DNA of 64,000 bases from Pseudoalteromonas luteoviolacea H33-S (GCF_001625695.1 NZ_AUXY01000053.1:82754-146753), one strand, 5' to 3'; positions 17,307 to 26,639 are shown, numbered from the stretch's first letter. A program made the numbers and translations. The notes: a model not told the origin generated them from the sequence alone.

Positions 17307-18418
17307 GTACATTCCAAAACGCGCAGCATTTGCTGCGCGATACGTTGCCAGAATTGGCAAATTATTTGGCCGAAACCCCCTTTGACGCACTAGAAGATGA
17401 GAAAAGCCAAGCCATCAATATTTTCAGGGAGACAGGTGGTGCACCTACCTTGGTGAAGCAAAAGTATGGTGGAAAAGGTCTGGATGCATGGCAAGCCGTG
17501 CAATTGCAAATGGCCATTGGTGGCGCATCGCCATCGTTAGCAATTGCTGTTGGCATGCATCAGTTTTCGATTGCGACTTTGCAAGAAATGGCGAAAGTGG
17601 GTAATGGACTGGAGTCTTTGATGTTAGAAGGGATCTCCCGTTCAAACTTATTGGTGTCTTCTGCTTTTAGTGAAGGGCAAATAGGTAAAAGCATATTAAA
17701 AAGCTCAATTGTCGCCAAAGAAGTGGACAAAGGTTATGTGATTTCAGGCGTAAAAAAACCGTGTAGTTTAGCTCACTGCATGGATTTATTGACTGCCAGT
17801 GTGCAAGTTGAACCTAAAGACGGTGAGCCTTACTTTGCTGTTGCCATGATCCACAAAGCATGCGAGGGGATCTCGGTTGAAAAGTTTTGGCAAGCACCTT
17901 TTTTACAAGCGAGCCAAAGTGAAGCTGTCGTTTTAGAAAACGTGTTTGTGCCGCATTCAATGTTAGTGAATGTAGATGAAAAGTCTGCTTATCAGTCACA
18001 TGTTGCCGGTTTTGTGTGGTTTGAACTCATCACCTGCGCGTCATATTTAGGCATGGTGTGTGGTTTAGTTGAGCGTGCTTGTGAGCTTGGCAGATTGCAA
18101 GGTACAGATAAGGCGCAGGCTCATATTCAATTAGAAGCATGTGCATTATCGTTAAAAGCAATCGCTGCAGACATGAATGAGCAAACGCAAGACACATTGG
18201 CACAAGTATTAAGTGTGCGCTATCACTTGCAAGACGTATTAGCGAATGTAACGCAAAGTACGCTGAGTTTAGTTGGGGGAATTAACTACATTAACAATGG
18301 ATACTTTGCGACGATTGCGCAGGTAGTACATGCATTCAATTTTCACCCACCTGCCAAGCATGCCATGTATGGACCTTTGAATCAGTACTTCGATGGTCAA
18401 GAGTTGGAGATGGTGTAA
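17303..18418 (+). CDS. Acyl-CoA dehydrogenase-like flavoprotein
   Basis: A 371-residue member of the acyl-CoA dehydrogenase superfamily, by its all-alpha N-domain with FRETGGAPTLVKQKYGGKGL, the middle beta-domain (VISGVKKPCSLAHCMDLLTASVQ) and C-terminal four-helix part. The usual catalytic Glu region is not clear to me, so it may be a diverged member acting on a carrier-bound or free intermediate, possibly a monooxygenase-like relative. It overlaps the SRPBCC gene upstream (ATGA) and the formyltransferase gene downstream (TAATG). Confidence 0.72.
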   Translation: MSTFQNAQHLLRDTLPELANYLAETPFDALEDEKSQAINIFRETGGAPTLVKQKYGGKGLDAWQAVQLQMAIGGASPSLAIAVGMHQFSIATLQEMAKVGNGLESLMLEGISRSNLLVSSAFSEGQIGKSILKSSIVAKEVDKGYVISGVKKPCSLAHCMDLLTASVQVEPKDGEPYFAVAMIHKACEGISVEKFWQAPFLQASQSEAVVLENVFVPHSMLVNVDEKSAYQSHVAGFVWFELITCASYLGMVCGLVERACELGRLQGTDKAQAHIQLEACALSLKAIAADMNEQTQDTLAQVLSVRYHLQDVLANVTQSTLSLVGGINYINNGYFATIAQVVHAFNFHPPAKHAMYGPLNQYFDGQELEMV

Positions 18419-19242
18419 TGCGTATAGCGCTGTGCAATATTGAAAATATGGCGACACAACCAGCCATTATGCAGGTGTTAGAGAGGCACAAGGATGAGAT
18501 AAAATTGGTGATCACCAGTGATCCGTACTCTAAAAAAAATGGCGGGTTTTTAGCGCAAGCGTATAAAAATATGCGCTTTAGAGGGTACGGATTCACAGAG
18601 TATCTTTTTGTAAAAATGGTATTTTTATCTCTAATACGCCCGTTGTTGAAATGCTTTGGTGTGGATGTGTTGCCCAGTATTGAACAGCGCTGTAACGAGC
18701 TGGGTATTAAGTATATCAAGGTGAAAGATATTAACTCAGCGGGTGTGGTTGAGCTTGTTAAAAACCAAAGTATTGATTTGCTGAGTATTTACTATTTTGA
18801 CCAAATTTTACATGACGAGATCATTAATTCTGCAACACAAGGTGTAGTCAATTTTCACCCAGCATATTTGCCAAAATGTCGAGGTTTGTTCCCGATCATG
18901 TTTAGCTATCTTTATAACGAAGAAAATTATGGTATTTCTGCACATTGGGTTGAAAATAAAGAGATTGATGCCGGGCCTTTGATCGCTCAAAGTGCGATAA
19001 AGGTGAATGGTGCGACATGTTTATTGGAGATAGATAGACAAGTGAGTAACTGCTTTCCGGCTTTATACGCGCAAGTATTAGAGTTATTGAAGTGCCAACA
19101 CGTGGAAGCGAGGGATCAATCTCAGCAAAGTAGTTACTTCTCATATCCGACGCGAATACATTTGCGAGAGCTGAAAACGACTTTGCCTTTGATAAAGTGG
19201 CGATGGGTTCTACGCAACATGGGTAAGAAAAGTACACAATGA
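18418..19242 (+). CDS. Formyltransferase-family protein
   Basis: A 274-residue protein of the 10-formyltetrahydrofolate-dependent formyltransferase fold (Fmt/PurN/ArnA-like). The catalytic triad is readable: Asn145 and His147 in NFHPAYLPKCRG, and Asp184 in EIDAGPLI. It lacks the C-terminal domain of Fmt, so it is not the housekeeping tRNA enzyme. As last gene of the packed five-gene operon it would N-formylate an amine, plausibly the one made by the aminotransferase at 15627. The substrate is inference. Confidence 0.78.
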   Translation: MRIALCNIENMATQPAIMQVLERHKDEIKLVITSDPYSKKNGGFLAQAYKNMRFRGYGFTEYLFVKMVFLSLIRPLLKCFGVDVLPSIEQRCNELGIKYIKVKDINSAGVVELVKNQSIDLLSIYYFDQILHDEIINSATQGVVNFHPAYLPKCRGLFPIMFSYLYNEENYGISAHWVENKEIDAGPLIAQSAIKVNGATCLLEIDRQVSNCFPALYAQVLELLKCQHVEARDQSQQSSYFSYPTRIHLRELKTTLPLIKWRWVLRNMGKKSTQ

Positions 19243-19508
19243 GTGGGTTTACAGAGACTTATATGAAAATAAAGTTGAAATTTTTTTAGTATGCCTAGTA
19301 TAAAAATCAAACAAGGGTACAATGAACACGACTTTAGATAATTTATTCTAATTTCGATTGTACGACAACATTGGATGAGCGGGCCTAATAGTCCGCTCTA
19401 GGTGTTTTAAACGCTTTATATTTGAGTTTACAAACATATGACACAATGCACTAAACTGTAGGCTGGCTCAGCAAGTATATAAAGTATAGAAATTCGCAAG
19501 GAACCATT

Positions 19509-20579
19509 ATGAGAGTTTTATTGGGCTTAATGCTGTTAATGAATGCGCATTGGGCATGGGCAGATAACCAAGGCGCTGAGAAAAAAGGGCTGCCTGTCGC
19601 AGCCTATAGTTTGCAGCAAGCAACTGGCTTTCATCAATTTCGTCAGGTAACAGGACAAGTCGTTAAACATCAAGAAGCTGAGATAGGCTTTGAATTTAGT
19701 GGTGTTTTAGAGGCTTTGTATGCAGATCAAGGCGACACTATTAGAAAAGGGCAGATACTTGCTAAACAAGACACCCAGTTACTTGAAATTGAAAAGCTAG
19801 AGTTACTTGCCAACCTAGACAAGATCAAAGCCCAACTCACACTGGCACAGCAAGACAGCGAACGATTACTAAAGCTAAGTAAGTCGAACTACTCCGCCCA
19901 GCAGCAACTAGACCAAAACCGTTCTCAAATTGCGGTATTAAAAGCCGAAATTCAGGTACTTAATGTGAAGTTGAAAGGCATGGATGTAAGGCTAGATAAA
20001 GCGCACCTCAAGGCGCCTTTTGATGGTGTGATTGCTATGCGTGAGGTGTCGATAGGTGAGGTTGTGGGACCCGGTCAAATTGCGTTGCGAGTATTAGAGC
20101 AGAGCAATTCAGAAGTGCGCATCGGCGTGCCGCAAAATTTGTTATCAAATATACAGCCGATGATGCCTATTACGATTGGTGGTAGTGTATATCAAGCGCA
20201 AAAGCGCTCCGGCGGCACCAATTTAGATCCAATTTCAAGAACCGTACAACTGCGTTTTTCTTTACCAAGCGACGCCGTTGTTTTTTCCGGTCAGATGGCT
20301 TCTATGATCATTGCGAAAAAGCGCGAAAAATTAGGCTATTGGGTACCAATGAGTGCGCTAACCAACGGGACGCGTGGTACTTGGCAGATATATCAAATTG
20401 AGCAAGGGCATTTACAACCGACAGCGGTTGAGGTGCTACATAGCGATGGGCAATATGCGTTTATAGATGGCGACTTGGAAAATGGCACTAAGATTTTAGC
20501 CAACGGTACACATAAAGTTGCTGCAAATATAAAAGTAGATATCGTCCAGTCGGTTGCGACTCGAGGTGAGCAGCAATGA
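19509..20579 (+). CDS. RND efflux periplasmic adaptor (membrane fusion protein)
   Basis: A 356-residue periplasmic adaptor. It has a signal peptide (to about residue 19, AWA-DN) and a biotinyl-lipoyl-like half (FSGVLEALYADQGDTIRKGQILA). An alpha-helical hairpin (about 95-145, Leu/Gln-rich) precedes the second lipoyl half (LKAPFDGVIAMREVSIGEVV) and a beta-barrel. It overlaps the RND permease gene by four bases. No outer-membrane factor gene is here, so TolC is presumably encoded elsewhere. A 266-base gap separates it from the biosynthetic operon, so it may have its own promoter. Confidence 0.9.
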   Translation: MRVLLGLMLLMNAHWAWADNQGAEKKGLPVAAYSLQQATGFHQFRQVTGQVVKHQEAEIGFEFSGVLEALYADQGDTIRKGQILAKQDTQLLEIEKLELLANLDKIKAQLTLAQQDSERLLKLSKSNYSAQQQLDQNRSQIAVLKAEIQVLNVKLKGMDVRLDKAHLKAPFDGVIAMREVSIGEVVGPGQIALRVLEQSNSEVRIGVPQNLLSNIQPMMPITIGGSVYQAQKRSGGTNLDPISRTVQLRFSLPSDAVVFSGQMASMIIAKKREKLGYWVPMSALTNGTRGTWQIYQIEQGHLQPTAVEVLHSDGQYAFIDGDLENGTKILANGTHKVAANIKVDIVQSVATRGEQQ

Positions 20580-23500
20580 TAGCATTTTTGCTCAAAAACG
20601 TTCGATTTCAGGTGTTACTCATTGCACTGCTGCTGGTATCTGGTTTCGCCGCACTAAGCAGCTTACCACGAACAGAAGATCCCCGTATTATCAATCGATT
20701 TGCCTTTGTCACGACGTATTTACCAGGCGCGTCTGCCGCCCGTGTTGAGGCCCAAGTCACAGAAAAAATTGAGCAAAAGTTAAAGCAACAGTCCGAGATT
20801 AAAAACCTAATTGCAATGTCACGCGCGGGGATCAGTGTATTAAGTATTGAACTTGAAGATGCCGTGACAGACAGCACGCCGGTGTGGTCGAGAATGCGAG
20901 ACTTGCTTGCTGATGTGCAAATAGAATTGCCAGAAGAGGCTTCGTCACCTTTGCTCGAAGACGATAGGGGCTATGCCTATACCAAAATTGTTGCACTGAC
21001 CATAGAGCCGGATGAAACCGAGTCTTTATCTTTGCAGCAGGCCAAACAAATCGCGGTGAATCGCTACACCAAAGAGCTGCGTAATCAACTACGAAATCAA
21101 AGCGGTGTTGAGGTGGTTCATTTATTTGGTGTGGCAAATGAGGAAGTGAGAGTCACACTTGACCCGGCTAAATTAAAATTAGCTGGCTTATCATTCGAGC
21201 AAGTAGCGCATGCGGTAAAAAATGCGGATGCGAAAGTCTCTGCGGGGATGATAAGCAATGCGCAAATTCAAATGCAGGTTGAGTTGAGTGGCGAGTTCAA
21301 GTCCATTCCACGCATTGCGTCTATTCCTATTCAAAGTGATAGTCGCTACGGACAAGTACAGTTGAGTGATATCGCTACCGTTGAGCGTATCTTGGTTGAA
21401 CCGCAGCAAGAAATTGCTTGGGTGGATGGGTTGCCGGGCGCGTACTTAGGTATTCGTATGCTCCCTGATGTGCGCATTGATAAGTTTTCTGATCAGATTG
21501 ATGCGTTGTTAAACGAATTTAGTAAAACATTGCCCAACAATATTCAATTGCATAGCCTGTTCGACCAAAAAGGTTACACAGAGGATAGGTTAGGCAGTTT
21601 ATTAGATAACATCTTGCTCGGTTTTGTGCTGATTTTGGCAGTACTATTTGTCACACTGGGCCTCAGAGCCGCTATTATTGTTGGTATGGCGCTACCTCTG
21701 ACCGTGATGTTTACTTTGGCCTGTATGAATATATATGGCCTGCCTATTCATCAGATCTCGGTAACTGGATTAGTTGTGGCGTTGGGTATTATGGTTGATA
21801 ACGCCATTGTGATCACAGATGCCATACAGAGATACCGCCAGCAAGGTTTGGCTGTGATTAAAGCGGTGTCAAAAGCGGTGCACCATTTTTGGTTACCACT
21901 ATTGAGCTCAACACTGACCACCATTTTGGCATTTATGCCAATTGTTCTCATGCCAGGCCCATCAGGTGAATTTGTTGGCGGTATTGCACTGAGTGTTATC
22001 TTCGCGCTGATAGGTTCTTATCTTATTTCACATACCTTGATTGCCGTATTTGCAGGTAAATATGTACAAGTTGATGCGCAAAATAGTTCAGGCTTTTTAA
22101 CACAAGGGATCAGATTAAAACGGCTTAGTCAGATCTTTGAACAGTTGCTGAGCCGCTCTTTGAATAGGCCCGTGTTAACAGCCCTGTGTGTCATGGTGCT
22201 CCCAGTGATTGGTTTTATTTCTGCTGGTAAATTGACTGAGCAGTTTTTCCCGCCAGCGGATAGAGATATGTTCCATATTGAAGTTCGCTTGTCCGACAAT
22301 GCCAGCATACATGCGACCAAAGCTCTGGTGAAAAGAATGGATGCGCATATTTTAAAACATGAGGGGATCGAGCGTTTAGATTGGATGGTCGGACGTAATA
22401 TTCCAATTTTTTACTACAACTTGATGCAAAGAGACAAAGGCGCGCGAAACTACGCTCAGGCCATGGTCAAAGTAACAGACTTTGAGCGTGCCAACGAACT
22501 GATCCGAACCTTACAAGTTGAACTTGATCGCGCATTTCCTGAGGCACAAACCTTGGTTAGGAAGCTAGAGCAAGGCCCGCCATTCAATGCGCCGATAGAA
22601 ATTAGGATATTTGGCCCAGATCTCGATAATTTGGCGGAATTAGGCCAGCGGGTTAAGCAAACCGTTATTGCACACCCTGAAGTGACACATACGCGCACGA
22701 CATTGCAGTCGGGTGCTGCAAAGGTTGAGTTATTGGCCCAAGAGTCGCAACTTATTCACGCAGGTGCGCAAGCTCAACGTGTTGCTGCGCAATTGCAAGC
22801 TCAGTCTCAAGGCGTGACGGTCGCAAGTGTATTAGAAGACACTGAAACTGTACCTGTTAACTTAAGATTTGACAATCAATATCGCGATGGGCTGGATGGC
22901 CTTGCTAATGTTGAGATAATGGGCAACCAGTCTTTATTATTGTCGGCATTTGCAACAAGTCATATTGTGCCTGAACAAAGTACCATTCATCGTCGTAATG
23001 GCGAGCGTTTAAATGTGGTTGAAGCATTTTTACAAGCGGATGTACTACCCGCGAAGGTATTGAAAGATCTCCAACTTCAACTTGAAAAAGAGCAGTTTAC
23101 TTTACCTGTTGGTTATCGTTTAGAGATCGGTGGTGAGTCTCAGCAGCGAGATCAAGCTGTGGGCAGTCTGCTGGGTAAAGTTGGGGTGATTTTTGTTGTA
23201 CTGATTACTGTGTTGGTACTGACTTTTAATTCTTTTACAACAACAGGACTGATCCTCATCACAGCCTTTCAGTCTGCCATGTTAGGGATTTTAAGTGTGT
23301 ACATCGCGGGCTTCCCATTTGGATTTACCGTGATCATCGGCTTGCTCGGTCTAATGGGGCTAGCGATTAATGCAGCTATTGTGATTTTATCTGAGCTCAG
23401 GGCCAATGAAGCAAGCAGCGTCGATGAAATTGTAACGGGTGTGATGACGTGTGCTCGACATATTACTTCAACCACCATCACAACGGTTGGCGGGTTTTTA

Positions 23501-23671
23501 CCGTTAATCTTAGCGGGAGGGAGTTTCTGGCCACCGTTTGCCATTGCGATAGCGGGTGGAACCGTGTTAACGACCGTTTTATCGTTTTTCTTTGTGCCGA
23601 GTTGTTATTGGTTGATGCAAAAAAAGCGTACGACTTCGTTTATTGCAAAACTTAAACGTTTAACGACCTAG
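20576..23671 (+). CDS. RND-family efflux permease (AcrB-like)
   Basis: A 1031-residue proton-driven exporter of the hydrophobe/amphiphile efflux type. It has a first membrane helix at residues 12-30, then a large periplasmic porter domain, and helices 2-6 around residues 340-500, including GLVVALGIMVDNAIVITDAI, the conserved motif with paired acidic residues. The second repeat has helices from about 855 on. The length and two-fold repeat are normal. With its adaptor it likely exports the product of the adjacent operon or toxic compounds; that link is inference from position. Confidence 0.92.
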   Translation: MIAFLLKNVRFQVLLIALLLVSGFAALSSLPRTEDPRIINRFAFVTTYLPGASAARVEAQVTEKIEQKLKQQSEIKNLIAMSRAGISVLSIELEDAVTDSTPVWSRMRDLLADVQIELPEEASSPLLEDDRGYAYTKIVALTIEPDETESLSLQQAKQIAVNRYTKELRNQLRNQSGVEVVHLFGVANEEVRVTLDPAKLKLAGLSFEQVAHAVKNADAKVSAGMISNAQIQMQVELSGEFKSIPRIASIPIQSDSRYGQVQLSDIATVERILVEPQQEIAWVDGLPGAYLGIRMLPDVRIDKFSDQIDALLNEFSKTLPNNIQLHSLFDQKGYTEDRLGSLLDNILLGFVLILAVLFVTLGLRAAIIVGMALPLTVMFTLACMNIYGLPIHQISVTGLVVALGIMVDNAIVITDAIQRYRQQGLAVIKAVSKAVHHFWLPLLSSTLTTILAFMPIVLMPGPSGEFVGGIALSVIFALIGSYLISHTLIAVFAGKYVQVDAQNSSGFLTQGIRLKRLSQIFEQLLSRSLNRPVLTALCVMVLPVIGFISAGKLTEQFFPPADRDMFHIEVRLSDNASIHATKALVKRMDAHILKHEGIERLDWMVGRNIPIFYYNLMQRDKGARNYAQAMVKVTDFERANELIRTLQVELDRAFPEAQTLVRKLEQGPPFNAPIEIRIFGPDLDNLAELGQRVKQTVIAHPEVTHTRTTLQSGAAKVELLAQESQLIHAGAQAQRVAAQLQAQSQGVTVASVLEDTETVPVNLRFDNQYRDGLDGLANVEIMGNQSLLLSAFATSHIVPEQSTIHRRNGERLNVVEAFLQADVLPAKVLKDLQLQLEKEQFTLPVGYRLEIGGESQQRDQAVGSLLGKVGVIFVVLITVLVLTFNSFTTTGLILITAFQSAMLGILSVYIAGFPFGFTVIIGLLGLMGLAINAAIVILSELRANEASSVDEIVTGVMTCARHITSTTITTVGGFLPLILAGGSFWPPFAIAIAGGTVLTTVLSFFFVPSCYWLMQKKRTTSFIAKLKRLTT

Positions 23672-23688
23672 GTAATAAGATTAATCTT

Positions 23689-23716
23689 ATATGGCCAGTA
23701 TTTATACTGGTCATAT
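23689..23716. terminator. Palindromic hairpin after the RND permease
   Basis: ATATGGCCAGTA (23689-23700) pairs with TACTGGTCATAT (23705-23716) around loop TTTA, with one G-T pair. No T run follows directly, so it may act with Rho or in mRNA stability. Confidence 0.45.
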
Positions 23717-23825
23717 CTCCTTGTATTTTAGAATTAAAAATTCTTCCTCCATTTTATTTGCATATTCTCTGACTAGACTTGCTGTATTCAAGTTACGACC
23801 TTGAATAATACCTTCCAAGCAAGCA

Positions 23826-23849
23826 GAGTCACATGGATGTGACTTTTTA
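23826..23849 (+). terminator. Rho-independent terminator, plus strand
   Basis: AGTCACAT/ATGTGACT with a two-base GG loop followed by TTTTT. It stands 155 bases past the RND permease stop, so it ends a long 3' UTR or a short separate RNA. Confidence 0.6.
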
Positions 23850-23885
23850 TAACTGTTAGTTATATTCCCTCCATGTATTCTGGTT

Positions 23886-23923
23886 TAAAAAATGCAGCTA
23901 TTATTTTTAGCTTAAAGCTGCAT
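23886..23923 (-). terminator. Terminator of the 58-aa precursor-like gene
   Basis: ATGCAGCT (23892-23899) pairs with AGCTGCAT (23916-23923). On the minus strand the stem is followed by TTTTTAAA, about 20 bases beyond the stop of the peptide gene at 23946. Confidence 0.65.
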
Positions 23924-23945
23924 CAAGGTGACTATAAAACAAAGT

Positions 23946-24122
23946 TTACTTTGGATTATGACATGTCTCAGCATACTGTCTGGTGTGCCATCTACAGCCA
24001 ACATCTACCTTAGTTGGAGGGTAGTGTGGATAACCGCCACCTATTTGAGGTGTTAGTTTATTACTGAGTGCTTGTTCGTTTAACAAACGTTTGAGTGGTT
24101 TTTTAGAAATGACTAGCTTCAT
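23946..24122 (-). CDS. Putative RiPP precursor peptide A, 58 aa (LxLxKxxIxxL leader, double-Cys core)
   Basis: A tiny gene with a good ribosome site (AAGGAAG 8 bases before ATG 24122) and its own terminator. The leader starts MKLVISKKPLKRL and matches the LxLxKxxIxxL motif known from LanB-dependent class I lanthipeptide leaders. It ends in TPQIGGG at residues 24-30, a double-glycine-type cleavage site. The core (about 28 residues) begins with aromatic/Pro residues and has PPT, GCRW and TC motifs, with two Cys 11 residues apart and Thr but no Ser. Peptide B at 24311 matches it at TPxI-GG, PPT, D-GCRW-T and TC-NP. No modification enzyme is adjacent. Confidence 0.75.
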   Translation of the reverse strand: MKLVISKKPLKRLLNEQALSNKLTPQIGGGYPHYPPTKVDVGCRWHTRQYAETCHNPK

Positions 24123-24257
24123 AGCTTCTTCCTTTTAAGTTTGAGTTTAATTTCACTCAAAAATTAGCAGGAAGGGGTAAGAAGATGAAATGATAAAAGC
24201 TATATAATTATCTTATAATTTTGTGATTCAAAGGCTTAGAAAGCTATTTTTTATGCC

Positions 24258-24295
24258 ATAAAAAAGCTCAAACTATTTTTAGTTTGAGCTTTTAA
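24258..24295. terminator. Bidirectional terminator after precursor peptide B
   Basis: AAAGCTCAAACTA/TAGTTTGAGCTTT with loop TTTT(T), flanked by an A run on one side and T on the other. On the minus strand it follows peptide B by about 15 bases and separates it from peptide A. Confidence 0.85.
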
Positions 24296-24310
24296 ATCAA
24301 AAAAAATTGA

Positions 24311-24490
24311 TTAGTACGGGTTGTTACATGTATGTACTTGCATGTGAGTAAACCAGCGACAGCCTTTATCAAATGCTGTTGGTGGGAATGGGTGATTACC
24401 ACCTGCAATATTAGGTGTTTGCATTACTGGGATAGCTTTACTGTCAGTAGAAAGTGATTTAATTGCTTTTTTATTTATTTTTAATTTCAC
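24311..24490 (-). CDS. Putative RiPP precursor peptide B, 59 aa (paralogue of A)
   Basis: A tiny gene starting at GTG 24490 (AAGGA eight bases upstream) and ending before a strong terminator. The leader MKLKINKKAIKSL matches LxLxKxxIxxL exactly, and TPNIAGG (residues 25-31) gives the cleavage-like double glycine. The 28-residue core has PPT, D-GCRW-T and TC-NP in the same places as peptide A but different residues between them, with two Cys at the same spacing. It lies 50 bases downstream of a MerR-type regulator in the same direction, so that regulator may control it. Confidence 0.75.
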   Translation of the reverse strand: MKLKINKKAIKSLSTDSKAIPVMQTPNIAGGNHPFPPTAFDKGCRWFTHMQVHTCNNPY

Positions 24491-24540
24491 TGCATTATTC
24501 CTTGTTGAATATATAGTTCATTATTTAAGTTATCAGAACT

Positions 24541-24945
24541 TTAAAGCTTGTTAAAGACCTTTGGTGCATTAAATGAATTATTTAGTAATTTGTTAAAATT
24601 GTGACAGTCAAAGTGGTTTGAATTCGGACAGTTAGCTACTTTAATGAGCTCCGCTTCAATCGCTTGTAATTGTTTGATTTTTATTGCTATATCTTTTGAC
24701 TTTTGGAGCAGCATATCTCTATCTATCTCGATGCTTTTGCCATTAAAAAACGAGGCAATTTCATCCAAAGTAAACCCTGCAGTTTGGCCAAGCGCAATAA
24801 TGGATAGTTGCTCGATAATATTATCTGTGTAATACCTTCTTAAGCCTTTTCTACCCGCAGGTTTGATAAGGCCTTTTGACTCATAAAACCTCAGTGCAGA
24901 GGCATTAACACCTGTTTTTTCAGTTACTTTCCCTATATCTAACAT
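24541..24945 (-). CDS. MerR-family transcriptional regulator
   Basis: A 134-residue regulator with an N-terminal MerR winged HTH (IGKVTEKTGVNASALRFYESKGLIKP, residues 3-30), a dimerisation coiled coil (about 75-110) and a short C-terminal segment with two Cys (NCPNSNHFDCHNF) that could bind a metal or respond to thiol stress. It most resembles SoxR/YhdM-like one-component regulators, but the Cys spacing does not match an iron-sulfur cluster of SoxR. It precedes precursor peptide B on the same strand. Confidence 0.85.
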   Translation of the reverse strand: MLDIGKVTEKTGVNASALRFYESKGLIKPAGRKGLRRYYTDNIIEQLSIIALGQTAGFTLDEIASFFNGKSIEIDRDMLLQKSKDIAIKIKQLQAIEAELIKVANCPNSNHFDCHNFNKLLNNSFNAPKVFNKL

Positions 24946-25181
24946 AACTAACCCTCTATTGACTGTTGCGTCTGTTTTGTTACTTTGTCACATTTGGTGC
25001 TCATTGTTAAGTATAGTTACATGGATAAGGTAACTCAGTGGTGGGTGTTTGAATAAGGTTATAAACAAACATACCTTCAAGTGAGATGCAATATAATATA
25101 AAGTAATTATATTGCGAAAAAGCGAATTGTCTGGCTCGTTTTGTATTTAATAAAAGCTAAAGAGATATAGAGAGTAACTGT

Positions 25182-25784
25182 TTGACGTATTCAACTGGCC
25201 CAGTGTTAATAAATTTGATTGTTTTTTATGGGTTTCAAATATCTTTGTTCATCACTTTGTTGTACTTTCTATATGAACTAAATCGTACTGGGTTTTCAAA
25301 ACTCTATGATAAGTCATATGAGCTAAATAGTGACTTTGATAAGCGCTTTGTATCTTGGAGCTTAACATTTATTGTCATCGCTATTTTGCATTTTACAGAT
25401 ATGCCTGTGAATGATGCAATTCTTGATGCCGATATGGATCAAACACTAAGAAGGCGGCTTTTTTATTTTTTGAAAATGTGTTTTAGTTTTACCAGCATTG
25501 TATGCATTTATGTTTTTCATCACCTCCGTGGCTGCCCGTTCTCATCAACTGCCAGAAATTGTATCTACGTCATCATTCCAACGATGACCATCAATTTTGT
25601 AGAGCTTGTTTCAAGAGGGTATTTAGACGTGAATAGCTTTATTCCAATATATCGTTTTATCGGAATTTTTCACTACGTTTTTCTTATGGTTGCACTTAAT
25701 GCCTTTCCAATTTACCGGGTTTTGTTATTACGAAAAGCAAATAGGGTCAAACATAAAGAACAGTTAAAAAACTCAGTACTTTAG
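25182..25784 (+). CDS. Hypothetical multi-pass membrane protein
   Basis: A 200-residue protein with about five hydrophobic segments (residues 9-30, 55-72, 95-110, 122-142, 152-178). The start is TTG 25182, since no ATG lies before the first membrane segment; AGAGAG upstream is a weak ribosome site. I recognise no family. It diverges from the MerR/peptide genes across a 236-base gap. Function unknown. Confidence 0.6.
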   Translation: MTYSTGPVLINLIVFYGFQISLFITLLYFLYELNRTGFSKLYDKSYELNSDFDKRFVSWSLTFIVIAILHFTDMPVNDAILDADMDQTLRRRLFYFLKMCFSFTSIVCIYVFHHLRGCPFSSTARNCIYVIIPTMTINFVELVSRGYLDVNSFIPIYRFIGIFHYVFLMVALNAFPIYRVLLLRKANRVKHKEQLKNSVL

Positions 25785-26081
25785 ATGTAATTAACTGCCA
25801 GTTGATCATGAAGTATCACACTTTATTCGCCTAGTTTTAGACAGTGATAGACGACTATTTTATAGCTTTAAAAGGGCTTCCCCCTGATGATAATTTGTTT
25901 ATTTTCTTAATTTTGAATTAAACATCCCAAGTTGTTTGGCTAATACACTCAGCTGTCACATATCAGCAGTGAGTACATTTAATTCAGGCCTATAAATTTC
26001 AATTTTAAATGGCCGTTTATAGCCAGCCTTACTACTGAATATGAGTGTGTAAACTGACTAGTCGTTATTTAAATTTAACCG

Positions 26082-26639
26082 TTACAACTCAACGCCGTTA
26101 GCGTAAGTAATTAAATACTTTGCACTATTTGGGTTTTCGTGCCAATTTAGCTGTTTGGTGACGGTGATTTGTACGCCATAGTATTCTGCCATACCAGCCA
26201 ATACGCCTTCGACCAGATCGAACATTCTACGTGACGAAGTATAAATAAGCTGCGCTTCAAATAAGGACAGCGTGTTGTATTGAAATTTTGGCGGCAGTGC
26301 ATCTGGGTAGAGCTTTTTAAGTTCGATATGATGTAAATCATCCAATTGTTGTAATACATACGCGGGGTGTGTGTAATCGGTGAAGTGCTTAGGCAGTAAC
26401 CCCGATAGTCTTGGGTAAAGCCATTTACCAAAACTGAAATGTGCTTGTGCGAGTGTAATGCCTATCTTATTGATAACGATATCAACCAGTTCAATAAGGT
26501 GCTCGTCAGGGTAATTCTCTGTTCGCACAAAAGCGGTGTTGGTATCAAATGAGCAATCTTCAAAAGCGTCGTATAACACTTCTTCACTGGCGACTTCAGT
26601 GACAAACTCTTCAAGTAACATAAAAATATGGCCTTTCAT
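26082..26639 (-). CDS. hnoX: H-NOX heme nitric oxide sensor
   Basis: A 185-residue stand-alone heme domain that binds NO and controls the kinase encoded just upstream. It starts [13 protein letters not shown], the normal H-NOX beginning. The axial heme ligand is His104 by spacing: Pro116-Pro117 and the heme-propionate motif YxSxR (Tyr133, Ser135, Arg137) stand at the same distances as in well-studied H-NOX proteins. The neighbouring His103 is an alternative. Its ATG overlaps the kinase stop by one base (TAATG). No Tyr is evident in the distal pocket, which I take as consistent with an NO and not O2 sensor. Confidence 0.92.
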   Translation of the reverse strand: MKGHIFMLLEEFVTEVASEEVLYDAFEDCSFDTNTAFVRTENYPDEHLIELVDIVINKIGITLAQAHFSFGKWLYPRLSGLLPKHFTDYTHPAYVLQQLDDLHHIELKKLYPDALPPKFQYNTLSLFEAQLIYTSSRRMFDLVEGVLAGMAEYYGVQITVTKQLNWHENPNSAKYLITYANGVEL

